From Dellaglioa kimchii (GTDB taxonomy: Bacteria > Bacillota > Bacilli > Lactobacillales > Lactobacillaceae), in contig NZ_CP170736.1 of assembly GCF_046115505.1 (NCBI RefSeq), forward strand, positions 1,426,001-1,490,000: a DNA stretch of 64,000 nt, written 5' to 3'. Shown one piece after another: positions 1-8,582 of the stretch (position 1 is the stretch's first letter; every line of letters starts with the position of its first letter). Position numbers and translations under genes: made by a program. The notes under the pieces were generated by a model. The model ran no database searches and was not told the origin of the DNA. It was given only the letters and a program-made list of their open reading frames with translations.

Positions 1-1
1 A

Positions 2-1198
2 GCGCGTGATACAAAATTAGGACCTGAAGAAATTACTCGTGAAATTCCTAATGTTGGTGAAGATTCATTAAAAGATCTTGATGAATTTGGTATCGTCCGT
101 ATTGGTGCTGAAGTTAATGATGGTGATATCTTAGTTGGTAAAGTAACACCTAAAGGGGTTACTGAATTATCTGCTGAAGAACGTTTATTACATGCTATCT
201 TTGGAGAAAAGGCTCGTGAAGTACGCGATACTTCATTGAAAGTTCCTCATGGTGGTGGCGGTATTGTTCAAGATGTTAAAATCTTTACTCGTGAAGCAGG
301 GGATGAATTAAGTCCTGGTGTTAATATGATGGTTCGTATCTACATTGCACAAAAACGTAAGTTACGTGTTGGTGATAAGATGGCTGGACGTCATGGTAAT
401 AAAGGGGTTGTTTCAATCGTTGTTCCTTCTGAAGATATGCCTTACATGCCAGATGGTACACCAGTTGATATTCTTTTGAATCCCATGGGTGTTCCTTCTC
501 GTATGAATATTGGACAAGTTTTAGATCTTCATTTAGGTATGGCTGCTCGTAAATTAGGTATCCATGTTGCAACACCAGTTTTTGATGGTGCCCGCGATTC
601 AGATATCTGGAATGTCTTTAAAGAAGCTGGAATTTCAGATGATGGTAAGACAATCTTATATGATGGACGTACAGGTGATGCATTTGATAACCGTGTTTCT
701 GTAGGTGTTATGTACTATATGAAACTTGCTCACATGGTTGATGATAAAATTCATGCTCGTTCAATAGGACCATACTCATTAGTAACGCAACAACCATTAG
801 GTGGTAAAGCACAATTTGGTGGACAACGTTTTGGTGAAATGGAAGTTTGGGCACTTGAAGCTTATGGTGCTGCTTACACGTTACAAGAAATTTTAACGTA
901 TAAATCTGATGATGTTGTGGGTCGTGTGAAAACATACGAAGCAATTGTCAAAGGCGAACCAATTCCTAAACCAGGTGTTCCTGAATCATTCCGTGTTCTT
1001 GTTAAAGAATTACAGTCATTAGGATTAGATATGAAAGTACTTGATGCTAAAAAGACTGAAATTGAATTACGTGACATGGATGATGACGATGATGATATCG
1101 TTAATGTGGATGCTTTAAGCAAATTAGCTAATGAACAAAAAGAGAAAAAAGCTAAGGAAGAAGCCGAAAAAATGGCTGCTGAAATGAACAAAGAATAA
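2..1198 (+). CDS. rpoB: RNA polymerase beta subunit, C-terminal part (5' end cut by window edge)
   Basis: This is the last 398 codons of the beta subunit, the catalytic partner of beta' in core RNA polymerase. The frame is open from the first bases of the window, so the start lies outside. Diagnostic beta segments are the KVPHGGGG stretch, the GRHGNKG motif and the clamp-connecting QPLGGKAQFGGQRFGEMEVWAL region near the end. The tail is unusual only in its run of six Asp (DMDDDDDD) followed by a Lys/Glu-rich helix, as in many lactic acid bacteria. rpoC follows after 96 bases, as in all Firmicutes, so the two are cotranscribed. Certain. Confidence 0.98.
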   Translation, partial: ARDTKLGPEEITREIPNVGEDSLKDLDEFGIVRIGAEVNDGDILVGKVTPKGVTELSAEERLLHAIFGEKAREVRDTSLKVPHGGGGIVQDVKIFTREAGDELSPGVNMMVRIYIAQKRKLRVGDKMAGRHGNKGVVSIVVPSEDMPYMPDGTPVDILLNPMGVPSRMNIGQVLDLHLGMAARKLGIHVATPVFDGARDSDIWNVFKEAGISDDGKTILYDGRTGDAFDNRVSVGVMYYMKLAHMVDDKIHARSIGPYSLVTQQPLGGKAQFGGQRFGEMEVWALEAYGAAYTLQEILTYKSDDVVGRVKTYEAIVKGEPIPKPGVPESFRVLVKELQSLGLDMKVLDAKKTEIELRDMDDDDDDIVNVDALSKLANEQKEKKAKEEAEKMAAEMNKE

Positions 1199-1294
1199 TT
1201 TTGGCTTAGTTACTGAACTCAAATTTGTGTGGATGAAGCTAATGCTTAGTTTGAGAAATCCAACACACTATAAAACTAAAGGGAGGTCGGTCCT

Positions 1295-4200
1295 TTGATC
1301 GATGTCAATAAATTTGATAGCATGCAAATTGGCTTAGCATCTTCTGATAAGATTAGAAGCTGGTCATATGGTGAAGTTAAAAAGCCTGAAACAATCAATT
1401 ATCGTACATTAAAACCTGAAAAAGACGGACTATTCGATGAACGTATTTTTGGACCAACAAAAGATTGGGAATGTGCCTGTGGTAAATACAAACGTATTCG
1501 CTATAAAGGTATCGTCTGTGATCGTTGTGGTGTTGAAGTTACACGTTCTAAAGTACGTCGCGAACGTATGGGTCATATTGAATTAGCTGCACCAGTTACA
1601 CATATCTGGTACTTTAAAGGAATTCCAAGTCGTATGGGTCTTGTCTTAGACATGAGTCCTCGTGCTTTGGAAGAAGTTATCTATTTTGCTTCTTACGTTG
1701 TTACTGAACCTGGTAACACACCTCTTGAAAAGAAACAGTTATTAACAGAACGTGAATATCGTGAAAAACGTGAAGAATACGGGACTGAATTCGAAGCTGG
1801 AATGGGTGCTGACGCTATTCGTCATTTATTACGTGATGTTAATCTTGCTGGTGAATCTGAAGAATTAAAAGAAGAATTGAAAGATGCTACTGGTCAAAAG
1901 AGAACACGTGCTGTTCGTCGGTTGGACATTTTAGAAGCATTCTTACTTTCTGAAAATGAACCTGCATGGATGGTTATGGATGCTGTTCCTATTATTCCGC
2001 CTGACTTACGTCCGATGGTTCAATTAGAAGGTGGCCGTTTTGCCACTTCTGATTTGAATGATTTATACAGACGGGTTATTAACCGAAATAACCGACTAAA
2101 ACGTTTATTAGATTTGAACGCTCCTGGTATTATTGTTCAAAATGAAAAACGTATGTTACAAGAAGCTGTTGATGCATTGATTGATAATGGTCGTCGTGGC
2201 CGTCCAGTTACTGGACCTGGTAACCGACCATTGAAATCTCTTTCACATATGTTGAAAGGTAAACAAGGACGTTTCCGTCAAAATTTACTTGGAAAACGTG
2301 TTGATTATTCAGGCCGTTCAGTTATTGCTGTTGGACCAACGTTACAAATGAATCAATGTGGTATTCCTCGTGAAATGGCTTTGGAATTATTCAAACCATT
2401 TATGATGAAAGAACTTGTTAAACGTGAAATGGCATCAAATATTAAAAATGCTAAACGTAAACTTGATCGTCGCGATGAAGATATCTGGGATGTTCTAGAA
2501 GAAGTTATTGTTGAACATCCAGTTCTCCTTAACCGCGCACCAACACTTCATCGTCTTGGTATTCAAGCTTTCGAACCAATTTTAGTTGATGGTAAAGCAA
2601 TTCGTCTTCATCCTTTAGCTTGTGAAGCTTACAATGCTGATTTTGATGGAGATCAAATGGCTATCCATGTACCTTTATCTGATGAAGCACAAGCAGAAGC
2701 TCGTTTGCTTATGTTAGCTGCTCATCATATCTTGGCACCTAAAGATGGTAAACCAGTTGTAACACCTTCTCAAGATATGGTTTTAGGTAACTACTACCTT
2801 ACAATGGAAGAAGCTGGTCGCGAAGGCGAAGGTATGATCTTTAAAGATGCTAACGAAGCAGTAATGGCTTACCGTAATGGTTACGTTCATTTGCACACTC
2901 GTATTGGATTACAAACAGCAACATTAGCTGCTGAAGGTAAACCATTTACAGATTGGCAAAAAGAACGCATTATGATTACAACTGTTGGTAAAGCAATCTT
3001 TAATGAAATTTTACCTAAAGAATTTGCCTACATTAATGAACCTAAGAATGATAACTTAATTAATAAAACCGCCGACAAATATTTTGTTGAACCTGGCCAA
3101 AATATTGGTGATGTTATTAAAGCGCAAGAAATTATTTTACCTTTCAAAAAAGGATTCTTGAGTGATATCATTTCTGAAGTTTATAAACGATTTAAAGTAA
3201 CTGAAACGTCTAAGATGTTAGATCGTCTTAAAAACTTAGGTTACGATCAATCAACACATGCTGGTATTACAGTTGGTATTTCTGATGTAACTGACTTGAA
3301 GGAAAAACCTGCAATTATTGAAGAAGCTCATAAACAAGTTGCTTTAGTTGCAAAACAATTCCGTCGAGGTTTGATTACAGAAGATGAACGCTATGAACGC
3401 GTTATTGCTATCTGGACACAAGCAAAAGATGATATTCAACAAAAACTAATGGAAGCATTGGGCACACAAAATCCTATTCAAATGATGAGTGATTCTGGAG
3501 CCCGTGGTAATATTTCTAACTTTACTCAATTAGCTGGTATGCGTGGTTTGATGGCAGCTCCTAATGGTAAAACAATGGAATTACCTATTATTTCTAACTT
3601 CCGTGAAGGTTTGTCAGTGTTGGAAATGTTTATTTCAACTCATGGGGCTCGTAAAGGTATGACTGATACGGCCTTGAAAACTGCCGATTCTGGATACTTG
3701 ACTCGTCGACTTGTTGATGTTGCTCAAGATGTTATTATTCGTGAGAAAGATTGTTTCACTGATCGTGGCTTAGATGTATCAGCTATTAAAGAAGGAAATG
3801 AAATGATCGAACCATTGTATGACCGTATCTTAGGTCGTTATGCAATGAAGACTGTTAAAAATCCTGAAACTGGTGAAGTTATTGTCGCTTCAAACGAAAT
3901 GATCGAAGAAGGCAAAGCGCAAGCAATTATCGCCGCTGGAATCGAACAAGTAACTATCCGCTCAGCATTTACATGTAATACTAAGCATGGGGTTTGTGAA
4001 CATTGTTATGGTCGTAATATGGCTACTGGTGATCAGGTTGAAGTTGGTGAAGCAGTTGGTACTGTTGCTGCTCAATCAATCGGTGAACCCGGAACTCAAT
4101 TAACAATGCGTACTTTCCATACCGGTGGGGTTGCTGGAGACGATATTACACAAGGGTTACCTCGTGTTCAAGAAATCTTCGAAGCACGTAATCCTAAAGG

Positions 4201-4948
4201 TCGTGCTGAAATTACAGAAGTAACAGGTGTGATTGAAGCAATTGAAGAGAACCCTGCTGAACGTACTAAAGAAGTAACAGTTAAAGGTGAAACTGATACA
4301 CGAACATATAGTTTACCTTATACTGCTGTTCTTAAAGTTGCCGAAGGTGATAAAATTCATCGTGGTGAAGCACTAACAGTTGGTTCAATTGATCCTAAAC
4401 AATTAATTCAAGTTCGTGATGTTCTTTCAACGGAGAATTATATTCTTCGTGAAGTTCAAAAAGTATATCGTATGCAAGGGGTAGAAATCTCTGATAAGCA
4501 TGTGGAGGTTATGTCTCGTCAAATGTTACGTAAGGTTCGCGTTATGGATCCCGGTGACACAAATGTATTACCAGGTACTTTAATGGATATCATGGATCTT
4601 AAAGAAGATAACTATAAGACATTGATTAAAGGTGGCATTCCAGCTACTTCACGTCCTGTCTTACTTGGTATCACTAAAGCATCTCTAGAAACAAACAGTT
4701 TCTTATCAGCTGCATCATTCCAAGAAACAACTCGTGTTCTTACGGATGCTGCTATTCGCGGTAAGAATGATCCATTAATTGGTCTGAAAGAAAATGTTAT
4801 TATTGGTAAAATTATTCCTGCCGGTACTGGTATGCCAGATTACCGTCAAATTAAACCAAAAGAAACAGGTTCAATTTCAGCTAATGTTTATTCAATCTCA
4901 GATATTGAGAAACGAATGAAAGAAGAAGAAGCTAGCGTGAACGATTAA
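1295..4948 (+). CDS. rpoC: RNA polymerase beta' subunit
   Basis: Full-length beta' subunit of 1217 residues. The active-site motif NADFDGDQM is at residues 447-455, with Asp449, Asp451 and Asp453 as the Mg-binding triad. The N-terminal zinc site is Cys60, Cys62, Cys75 and Cys78. The second zinc site is Cys820 with Cys894, Cys901 and Cys904. The start is TTG, chosen because GGGAGG ends nine bases upstream and the protein begins MIDVNKFDSM as in relatives. It follows rpoB and is closed by an intrinsic terminator 12 bases after the stop. Confidence 0.98.
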   Translation: MIDVNKFDSMQIGLASSDKIRSWSYGEVKKPETINYRTLKPEKDGLFDERIFGPTKDWECACGKYKRIRYKGIVCDRCGVEVTRSKVRRERMGHIELAAPVTHIWYFKGIPSRMGLVLDMSPRALEEVIYFASYVVTEPGNTPLEKKQLLTEREYREKREEYGTEFEAGMGADAIRHLLRDVNLAGESEELKEELKDATGQKRTRAVRRLDILEAFLLSENEPAWMVMDAVPIIPPDLRPMVQLEGGRFATSDLNDLYRRVINRNNRLKRLLDLNAPGIIVQNEKRMLQEAVDALIDNGRRGRPVTGPGNRPLKSLSHMLKGKQGRFRQNLLGKRVDYSGRSVIAVGPTLQMNQCGIPREMALELFKPFMMKELVKREMASNIKNAKRKLDRRDEDIWDVLEEVIVEHPVLLNRAPTLHRLGIQAFEPILVDGKAIRLHPLACEAYNADFDGDQMAIHVPLSDEAQAEARLLMLAAHHILAPKDGKPVVTPSQDMVLGNYYLTMEEAGREGEGMIFKDANEAVMAYRNGYVHLHTRIGLQTATLAAEGKPFTDWQKERIMITTVGKAIFNEILPKEFAYINEPKNDNLINKTADKYFVEPGQNIGDVIKAQEIILPFKKGFLSDIISEVYKRFKVTETSKMLDRLKNLGYDQSTHAGITVGISDVTDLKEKPAIIEEAHKQVALVAKQFRRGLITEDERYERVIAIWTQAKDDIQQKLMEALGTQNPIQMMSDSGARGNISNFTQLAGMRGLMAAPNGKTMELPIISNFREGLSVLEMFISTHGARKGMTDTALKTADSGYLTRRLVDVAQDVIIREKDCFTDRGLDVSAIKEGNEMIEPLYDRILGRYAMKTVKNPETGEVIVASNEMIEEGKAQAIIAAGIEQVTIRSAFTCNTKHGVCEHCYGRNMATGDQVEVGEAVGTVAAQSIGEPGTQLTMRTFHTGGVAGDDITQGLPRVQEIFEARNPKGRAEITEVTGVIEAIEENPAERTKEVTVKGETDTRTYSLPYTAVLKVAEGDKIHRGEALTVGSIDPKQLIQVRDVLSTENYILREVQKVYRMQGVEISDKHVEVMSRQMLRKVRVMDPGDTNVLPGTLMDIMDLKEDNYKTLIKGGIPATSRPVLLGITKASLETNSFLSAASFQETTRVLTDAAIRGKNDPLIGLKENVIIGKIIPAGTGMPDYRQIKPKETGSISANVYSISDIEKRMKEEEASVND

Positions 4949-4960
4949 CGTCATAGCTAA

Positions 4961-5002
4961 AAAAGAACAATTCTTATTAATTTAAGAGTTGTTCTTTTTT
5001 TT
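4961..5002 (+). terminator. rpoBC terminator
   Basis: A 13-bp stem (AAGAACAATTCTT with AAGAGTTGTTCTT, one G-T pair) encloses an 8-base loop and runs into a T tract. It ends the rpoBC transcript just after rpoC. Confidence 0.9.
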
Positions 5003-5104
5003 ATGCTTTATTAGCGAACAATTAACGCTTACATTTAAATAACGTCCGCAAACCATTGTATGGGTAAATAGACTGTGTTAATATTGTCATACAATAAAAA
5101 ATAC

Positions 5105-5178
5105 TGATCACCTATATAATGTCATGATATGGATGCTAGTTTCTACCCGGAGCCGTAAATTCCGGACTATATGTGAGT
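5105..5178 (+). promoter_or_regulatory. Purine riboswitch aptamer, guanine class
   Basis: The order of conserved segments matches the purine aptamer: CACCTATATAAT on the left of P1, GATATGG in loop 2, GTTTCTACC in J2/3, CCGTAAA in loop 3, and GGACTATATGTG closing P1. P3 (CCGGA/TCCGG) is perfect; P1 and P2 each have one mismatch. The specificity base in GACTAT is C rather than the T of adenine riboswitches, so guanine, hypoxanthine or xanthine is the expected ligand. It lies about 80 bases before a purine permease. No clear T-tract terminator is visible between aptamer and gene, so control could be at translation initiation. Confidence 0.92.
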
Positions 5179-5254
5179 TGAAGCAAGCATGTATTAGGCA
5201 TGAAATCCATAGAAAATCCGACTTATTAGTGTGAAAGATAATGTGGAGGATCAA

Positions 5255-6580
5255 ATGAAGAATAGCACGGAATTAGAAAATAGTAGTTTGGATGAATCTA
5301 ATTTATCAAATTTTAGAGCAGCAATATTAGGGTTACAGCATTTATTAGCCATGTATTCAGGCGACATTTTGGTACCATTATTAGTTGGGGCTGCACTTGG
5401 GTTTAGCACAAAACAAATTACTTATTTAGTTTCGATGGATATTTTCATGTGTGGGATTGCAACATTATTACAATTGAAACGTACACGTTTTACTGGCATT
5501 GGTTTACCTGTAGTACTTGGGTGCGCGATTGAATACGTTGCACCATTGACTGCAGTAGGAAAACATTTTGGATTAGGAACAATGTATGGATCAATTATTG
5601 CTGCTGGTATTTTTATATTTCTGATTTCTGGATTCTTTGCAAATATTAGAAAATTATTTCCACCAGTAGTGACAGGATCATTAATTACATTAATCGGATT
5701 AACATTAATTCCAGTTGCTTTTACCAACATGGGCGGTGGGGATGTGACTGCGAAATCATTTGGTAGTATCCCTAACTTAATAGTTGCAGGTGTAACTATT
5801 GCTGTTATCTTGGGCTTAAACATTTGGGGACGCGGGTTCATTCAACAAGTTGGTATCTTAATTGGTATTTTAGTTGGTGTAGTCGTTGCTTCATTTATGG
5901 GAAAAGTAACGTTAGAACCAGTTAGCCAAGCTAATTGGTTTCAATTACCCCACGTTTTTATGTTTGCTGCCCCTAAATTTGAATGGTCATCAATTGTGAC
6001 TATGATATTAGCAGCATTGACAACTATGATTGAATCAACTGGTGTATTTTTTGCGCTAGGAGATATTGTTGGTCGTCCAATCAGAAAAGATGATTTAAAA
6101 AAAGGGTACCGTGCTGAAGGTATCGCAGCTGTTTTAGGTGGTATCTTTAATACGTTCCCATATTCAACATTTTCACAAAATGTTGGGATTGTGCAGCTAT
6201 CAGGAATTAAAACGAAGAAACCTGTTTACTTTTCAGCATTCTTTTTAATTGCTTTAGGATTACTTCCTAAAATTGGTGCAGCAGCAACTGTCATTCCAGC
6301 AGCCGTTTTAGGTGGCGCTATGTTAGTTATGTTCGGTATGGTTGGTGCACAAGGTATTAAAATGTTGCGCGAAGTTGAAGGTAGTAATAGTAATCTATTA
6401 ATTATCGGTATTTCGGTCAGTTTAGGACTTGGTGTAACAGTACAACCAGCATTGCTTCAAGCGTTACCTTTAACAATCCAGACTATTTTTGGTAATGGAC
6501 TTGTTGTCGGTAGTCTGTCAGCTGTTATCTTAAATATTTTATTCAATTATGGTCATTTAAATGACGCAATCGAAGATTAA
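5255..6580 (+). CDS. pbuX: Xanthine/guanine permease, NCS2 family
   Basis: Integral membrane purine:proton symporter of 441 residues with about 12-14 hydrophobic segments. LQHLLAMYSGDILVPLLVG near the N-terminus is the NCS2 signature, and NTFPYSTFSQNVGIVQLSG is typical of the xanthine branch rather than the uracil branch. ATG 5255 was chosen over an upstream in-frame GTG at 5231 because GGAGGA sits four bases before the ATG. The purine riboswitch upstream implies repression when guanine is plentiful. A perfect hairpin terminator follows directly. Family is certain; xanthine versus guanine preference is inferred. Confidence 0.9.
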   Translation: MKNSTELENSSLDESNLSNFRAAILGLQHLLAMYSGDILVPLLVGAALGFSTKQITYLVSMDIFMCGIATLLQLKRTRFTGIGLPVVLGCAIEYVAPLTAVGKHFGLGTMYGSIIAAGIFIFLISGFFANIRKLFPPVVTGSLITLIGLTLIPVAFTNMGGGDVTAKSFGSIPNLIVAGVTIAVILGLNIWGRGFIQQVGILIGILVGVVVASFMGKVTLEPVSQANWFQLPHVFMFAAPKFEWSSIVTMILAALTTMIESTGVFFALGDIVGRPIRKDDLKKGYRAEGIAAVLGGIFNTFPYSTFSQNVGIVQLSGIKTKKPVYFSAFFLIALGLLPKIGAAATVIPAAVLGGAMLVMFGMVGAQGIKMLREVEGSNSNLLIIGISVSLGLGVTVQPALLQALPLTIQTIFGNGLVVGSLSAVILNILFNYGHLNDAIED

Positions 6581-6583
6581 AGT

Positions 6584-6614
6584 AAAAAGCTAAGCAAATT
6601 TGCTTAGCTTTTTT
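6584..6614. terminator. Terminator after pbuX
   Basis: The palindrome AAGCTAAGCAAATTTGCTTAGCTT is flanked by A and T runs, so it can end pbuX from the left and the prepilin peptidase from the right. Confidence 0.9.
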
Positions 6615-6616
6615 AT

Positions 6617-7309
6617 TTATATGAAGAAAGATAGCGCAATCGTAATATAAACGCCAAACGTTATGTGTGGGACAAATGGGAAAAATTGACACCGACTCTG
6701 TTTTACAGTAAAAAAGTAGATAAGTGAGCTGATACAAGCAAAAAGAGTTGCGATCAAACAAAATTGAACACCAAATGTTAGTTGAACGATAATCAATAAA
6801 ATGAAATCACCAAGGCCGAGCTTTTGTTGAAAACATAATACAAATAGAAACAGACTGAATAGTATAATTGCTATTAGTGAATCGGGGAACCCAAACAACA
6901 GATAATGCCACAAGATGAATAGTATTCCGCCACCGATAGTTAACCGACTAGAAATCAGTCGGTTAGTGAAGTCCATAACTGATAAAAAAGTTAAATAAAA
7001 TAAGAACGCTATAATTAATGGAAATTCAAAAAGAGATAGTTGAGTAAAAGATAAAGGTAACATGGCAGCCAAGCTACATTCAAAAATAAATGAATAAGCT
7101 GGAAATAGCCCCTTGCAGAATCGACAGTGTCCGTGTAATCTAAGATAAGCGTAGATAGGAATTAGGTCAAACCACGGTATTTTTGTGCCACAATAGTCGC
7201 ATATTGATCTTTTATTGAATTGATTCTGATTCAATGCACAGCGCGTGGCAATGCAGGTGATGAATGAACCTAGGCAAGCGCCTAGTAAAAACAAATAACT
7301 AATTAACAT
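6617..7309 (-). CDS. comC: Prepilin leader peptidase / N-methyltransferase, A24 family
   Basis: Membrane aspartyl protease of 230 residues that cleaves the leader of type IV prepilin-like proteins, here presumably the ComG pseudopilins of the DNA-uptake machine. The N-terminal GACLGSF motif and two cysteine pairs (Cys37/Cys40 and Cys62/Cys65) mark the cytoplasmic methyltransferase part. The catalytic aspartates are Asp113 (MDFTNRLI) and Asp168 in the GLGD motif. AGGAGG lies eight bases before the ATG. It is read opposite to its neighbours, and no pilin or comG genes are in the window. Family is certain; the role in competence is inferred. Confidence 0.88.
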   Translation of the reverse strand: MLISYLFLLGACLGSFITCIATRCALNQNQFNKRSICDYCGTKIPWFDLIPIYAYLRLHGHCRFCKGLFPAYSFIFECSLAAMLPLSFTQLSLFEFPLIIAFLFYLTFLSVMDFTNRLISSRLTIGGGILFILWHYLLFGFPDSLIAIILFSLFLFVLCFQQKLGLGDFILLIIVQLTFGVQFCLIATLFACISSLIYFFTVKQSRCQFFPFVPHITFGVYITIALSFFI

Positions 7310-7356
7310 AATTTAAATCCTCCTGTTAAAAAATACGCTTTTTAGTGTAAATACCA

Positions 7357-7385
7357 TTGACGTATATTAAATACCGTGATATTCT
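7357..7385 (+). promoter_or_regulatory. Promoter of rpsL-rpsG-fusA
   Basis: TTGACG and TATTCT are separated by exactly 17 bases, 170-200 bases upstream of rpsL. The long leader holds a small hairpin (ACGTC-tag-GACGT followed by a T-rich run, about 7463-7483) that may be an attenuator; otherwise nothing is recognised in it. Confidence 0.75.
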
Positions 7386-7561
7386 GTGTAAGGTGCTTTT
7401 TGTGAACAGTTAATTCATCTACATAGTTGAGATTCTGTATAACAGCAGCGCATTATAAGACAGACGTCTAGGACGTTATTTTTTATTATTAAAAAATGAA
7501 CCACCTGGATGTGTGGACTTAAAAAACAATTAACCTATAATAAGGAAGGAGGAAACTTTAG

Positions 7562-7972
7562 ATGCCAACAATTAATCAATTAGTTCGTAAAGGTCGTAAT
7601 TCTAAAGGTTCAAAATCTGGTGCACCCGCATTAAACTTCGGGTATAACAGTTACAAAAAAGTTCAAACAGATAATCCTGCACCACAAAAACGTGGGGTTG
7701 CTACTCGTGTCGGAACAATGACACCTAAAAAGCCTAACTCTGCTTTACGTAAATATGCGCGTGTGCGTTTATCTAACTTACTTGAAGTTACAGCTTACAT
7801 TCCTGGTATTGGACATAACTTGCAAGAACATAGTGTTGTTCTTATTCGTGGTGGCCGTGTAAAAGATTTACCTGGGGTACGTTACCATGTTATCCGTGGT
7901 GCTCTTGATACAGCCGGTGTTGCTGATCGTAAACAAAGTCGTTCAAAATACGGCGCAAAGAGACCTAAATAA
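7562..7972 (+). CDS. rpsL: 30S ribosomal protein S12
   Basis: S12 of 136 residues, part of the decoding centre of the small subunit. The strongly conserved TPKKPNSALRK loop (Lys56, Lys57) and GGRVKDLPGVRYH loop (Lys101) are intact, so the lysines whose changes give streptomycin resistance elsewhere are wild type. GGAAGGAGG precedes the ATG. First gene of the str operon, with rpsG 46 bases downstream. Certain. Confidence 0.98.
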   Translation: MPTINQLVRKGRNSKGSKSGAPALNFGYNSYKKVQTDNPAPQKRGVATRVGTMTPKKPNSALRKYARVRLSNLLEVTAYIPGIGHNLQEHSVVLIRGGRVKDLPGVRYHVIRGALDTAGVADRKQSRSKYGAKRPK

Positions 7973-8018
7973 GAATAAAGTTATTCTAATAAAAATAGAA
8001 TCTAAGGAGGTTATTTAG

Positions 8019-8489
8019 ATGCCAAGAAAAGGCCCAGCTCCAAAACGAGAAGTATTGCCTGATCCAATTTACAATTCTAAATTAGTAACACGTTTAATCA
8101 ACCGTTTAATGTTAGATGGTCGTCGTGGTACTGCATCAAAGATCTTGTATGATGCATTCGAAATGATTAAAGAACAAACAGGAAACGAACCTAATGAAGT
8201 TTTTGATGAAGCTATGAAAAACATCATGCCTGTACTTGAAGTTAAAGCTCGCCGTGTCGGTGGTTCTAACTACCAAGTACCAATTGAAGTTCGCCCTGAT
8301 CGTCGTTCAACTTTAGGTTTACGTTGGTTAGTAAGTTACGCACGTTTACGTGGGGAACATACTATGCCAGAACGTTTAGCTAAAGAAATCATGGATGCAG
8401 CAAACAATACTGGTGCATCAGTTAAGAAACGTGAAGATACACATAAAATGGCTGACGCTAATAAAGCATTCGCACATTACCGCTGGTAA
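8019..8489 (+). CDS. rpsG: 30S ribosomal protein S7
   Basis: S7 of 156 residues, the primary binder of the 16S rRNA 3' domain that nucleates head assembly. It begins MPRKGPAPKR and carries the typical RRVGGSNYQVP and RWLVSYAR segments. AAGGAGG is eight bases before the ATG. It sits between rpsL and fusA, the invariant str-operon order. Certain. Confidence 0.98.
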   Translation: MPRKGPAPKREVLPDPIYNSKLVTRLINRLMLDGRRGTASKILYDAFEMIKEQTGNEPNEVFDEAMKNIMPVLEVKARRVGGSNYQVPIEVRPDRRSTLGLRWLVSYARLRGEHTMPERLAKEIMDAANNTGASVKKREDTHKMADANKAFAHYRW

Positions 8490-8582
8490 TTTTATAAAAG
8501 AATGGCTATTATATGATTTTGATAATCGATATAGTAGTCATTTTTTTGAATCTATTTTAGAATCGAAAGGAGATACTACAAA

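Noticed and set aside
874..1191. Minus-strand frames inside rpoB and similar long frames opposite ribosomal genes
   Set aside because: They mirror the codon pattern of real genes on the plus strand, lack binding sites and show no recognisable protein.
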